Assembly (NCBI GenBank): GCA_964429675.1
Contig: CAYSDF010000023.1
Location: 1 to 13,932 of the forward strand
Origin: GWA2-44-9 sp964429675
Lineage (GTDB): Bacteria > Patescibacteriota > Minisyncoccia > 2-02-FULL-40-12 > GWA2-44-9
Direction of reading: 5' to 3'
DNA: 13,932 bases
The notes under the pieces were generated by a model, which ran no database searches, had not been told where the DNA came from, and worked only from the letters and a program-made list of their open reading frames with translations. Shown in pieces: positions 12,910 to 13,932 of this stretch; within the stretch, counting starts at the first letter, position 1, and each line of letters begins with the position of its first letter. The translations under genes and the position numbers were made by a program.

Positions 12910-12948
12910 GTAAAAAGAAAACGGCCCACACGATTTATCGTGTGGGCC
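12910..12948 (-). terminator. Strong intrinsic terminator of the 235-residue gene
   Basis: An 11-bp GC-rich stem (12923-12933 with 12938-12948, GGCCCACACGA/TCGTGTGGGCC) and 4-nt loop is followed leftward by UUUUCUUUUU. It begins 10 bp past the stop codon. Confidence 0.88.
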
Positions 12949-12958
12949 CAAGAACTAA

Positions 12959-13666
12959 CTAACCTGCGAGCACCGCCGAAGGATCGTTGCCACTTAAGTA
13001 GCTGCCAAGCCAGTAGTAGCGAGCGAACCACGAACCGACGGAATAGTACAGACATTGGACATAGAGGCTGTCGTTGGAGTAGCGCCTTAACATGGTCCCC
13101 CAAAAGAAGGTATACTTGCCCTTCCAATCTTCGGGAATCAGCTCGGGATGAGCCAGCAGGTAATCGAGAACGTTGGCATTGAGAACCTTCTCCGATGCCA
13201 GCTCCTTACGGAGCTTGTTGCCTTGGATATAATTGCCACCCATTTGGTTCGGCGAGAGGTGAAGCTTGATCCTGGAGACGTCCAGCATGAGCTGACCGCC
13301 CTTCTTGTGCTCTTCCACTTTCCAGCCTTGCGAGACGCGGGGCTTGGCGTTGCAGTCGATGACATGCTGGACCTTAGTGATTTGGCTCTGACCGTGAATG
13401 GCCTGCCTCATCAACTCAAGAAGGTCTTTCCTTCCAGCCAACGCCCGCAACTCCCCCGGTGTAAATCCCGCCCGAACCGCCGCGTCTTCGAGCTCAAGGG
13501 CCGCCCACACGCTCGGATCCGTTTTGTGAACCCGGGCCGTGGTCGCCTGACTCCAGGAAGACGCCTTCCTCAGGACTTCGAAGTCATGAGGGGTGACGCC
13601 CAACCGGTCAAGCAGCTCGATCGTCGCATGAAGTTCCGAATGAGGCATTTTGATCAGATCTCCCAT
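12959..13666 (-). CDS. CPR-type conserved hypothetical protein, 235 residues
   Basis: I do not know a function. The N-terminus (LIKMPHSELHATIELLDRLG, then VTPHDFEVLRKAS) and the ending (Trp/Tyr-rich tail, then YLSGNDPSAVLAG) resemble a multi-copy family I remember from Parcubacteria genomes; this is from memory only. Residues 1-35 are helical, the middle is alpha/beta without membrane segments, and the last 40 residues hold many aromatic residues (YVQCLYYSVGSWFARYYWLG) of a compact C-type-lectin-like or binding-domain look. AAAGGAG lies 8 nt before the ATG, the best Shine-Dalgarno in the window. The gene is GC-rich compared with its neighbours and forms its own unit with a clear promoter, a 170-nt folded leader and a strong terminator. 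Confidence 0.75.
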   Translation of the reverse strand: MGDLIKMPHSELHATIELLDRLGVTPHDFEVLRKASSWSQATTARVHKTDPSVWAALELEDAAVRAGFTPGELRALAGRKDLLELMRQAIHGQSQITKVQHVIDCNAKPRVSQGWKVEEHKKGGQLMLDVSRIKLHLSPNQMGGNYIQGNKLRKELASEKVLNANVLDYLLAHPELIPEDWKGKYTFFWGTMLRRYSNDSLYVQCLYYSVGSWFARYYWLGSYLSGNDPSAVLAG

Positions 13667-13834
13667 GGTGGGATCTCCTTTCGTCGTTTTTGCTCCCTCT
13701 TTTCAAGAGGTCGCATACAGCCAGTGGGCTTCCGGATGATTCCGGATTTGCCATAGCAGACAATATACAATTAAATATACTCTCTGCTAAGGCAAATCTC
13801 GCAAATTAGATATATAAAGATATCACTTAACTAC
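13667..13834 (-). promoter_or_regulatory. Structured 5' leader of the 235-residue gene
   Basis: The leader of about 168 nt folds into a 16-bp stem with one mismatch (13745-13760 with 13783-13798), a TCCGGA hairpin overlapping its base (13731-13746), and CCTCTT/AAGAGG (13696-13710) just before the ribosome binding site. The first two share bases and exclude each other in part, which is a layout used by regulatory leaders. No known riboswitch core was recognised. Confidence 0.5.
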
Positions 13835-13840
13835 GTTCTT

Positions 13841-13869
13841 GTTATACTCTTTTTGTTGAGAAAAGTCAA
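13841..13869 (-). promoter_or_regulatory. Promoter of the 235-residue gene
   Basis: Read leftward: TTGACT (13869-13864), a 17-nt spacer, TATAAC (13846-13841). Each box differs from consensus at one position. Confidence 0.75.
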
Positions 13870-13932
13870 GTAGAAAACCCTGTATTCTCGTCCTAATTGC
13901 AACTTAGTTCACAGGCTAATTGCAACCCCCTA

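Noticed and set aside
12959..13666. Diversity-generating retroelement target based on the aromatic C-terminal tail
   Set aside because: No reverse transcriptase or template repeat is in the window, and the tail occurs only once here.
1..13932. CRISPR array, tRNA or rRNA genes
   Set aside because: No regularly spaced direct repeats, no cloverleaf with T-loop signature and no rRNA core sequences were seen on either strand. A phrase resembling 16S rRNA (AAATACCGCATACGGG in the leftward RNA near 5780) is isolated and judged a coincidence.

Overview
The window looks like a piece of a small, AT-rich bacterial genome of the Candidate Phyla Radiation (Patescibacteria, probably Parcubacteria-like). 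This is inference from four things: compact single-domain proteins (a stand-alone MetRS-type tRNA-binding domain, an 85-residue MGMT-type protein), membrane-anchored CAP and bPH2 proteins, dispersed palindromic repeats, and a 235-residue protein that resembles a family I remember from Parcubacteria genomes. It is assembled metagenomic sequence: a run of exactly 100 Ns (8292-8391) interrupts one kinase gene and is flanked by a 25-bp overlap, so it is an unclosed contig join.

Layout. 1-560: end of a dispersed repeat, then a GC-rich structured RNA locus read leftward from a consensus promoter to a U-tract terminator. 623-834: a fold-back element. 841-4332: a leftward gene string (tRNA-binding protein, serine hydrolase, MGMT-like protein, MurG, DNA polymerase III delta-prime), interrupted by a palindromic element with 28-bp terminal inverted repeats (3763-3964). 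4333-4650: a GIY-YIG gene between 20-bp inverted repeats. 4670-4860: a 50-residue basic protein. 4899-6065: a small CxxxxC/CxxH protein behind a GC-rich leader or RNA of about 650 nt. 6214-6501: a compact structured RNA transcribed in the opposite direction. 6513-8830: a TrmB-type regulator, a HAD phosphatase and a P-loop kinase. 8861-12837: leftward genes for a CAP-domain protein, a bPH2-AlbA_2 fusion, a PQQ-type sugar dehydrogenase and an NMP-kinase-like protein. 12910-13869: the 235-residue CPR-type protein with its terminator, structured leader and promoter.

The main unexplained content is RNA. Three loci (87-559, about 5376-6031, 6248-6501) each start at an exact TTGACA-16-TATAAT promoter. 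Two of them have intrinsic terminators of their own and the third continues into a small protein gene. None shows the landmarks of tmRNA, RNase P RNA or SRP RNA that I could check. Together with three different inverted-repeat elements placed beside start or stop codons, these are the best candidates for undescribed biology here. The protein-coding genes are mostly recognisable housekeeping, envelope and nucleotide-metabolism functions.
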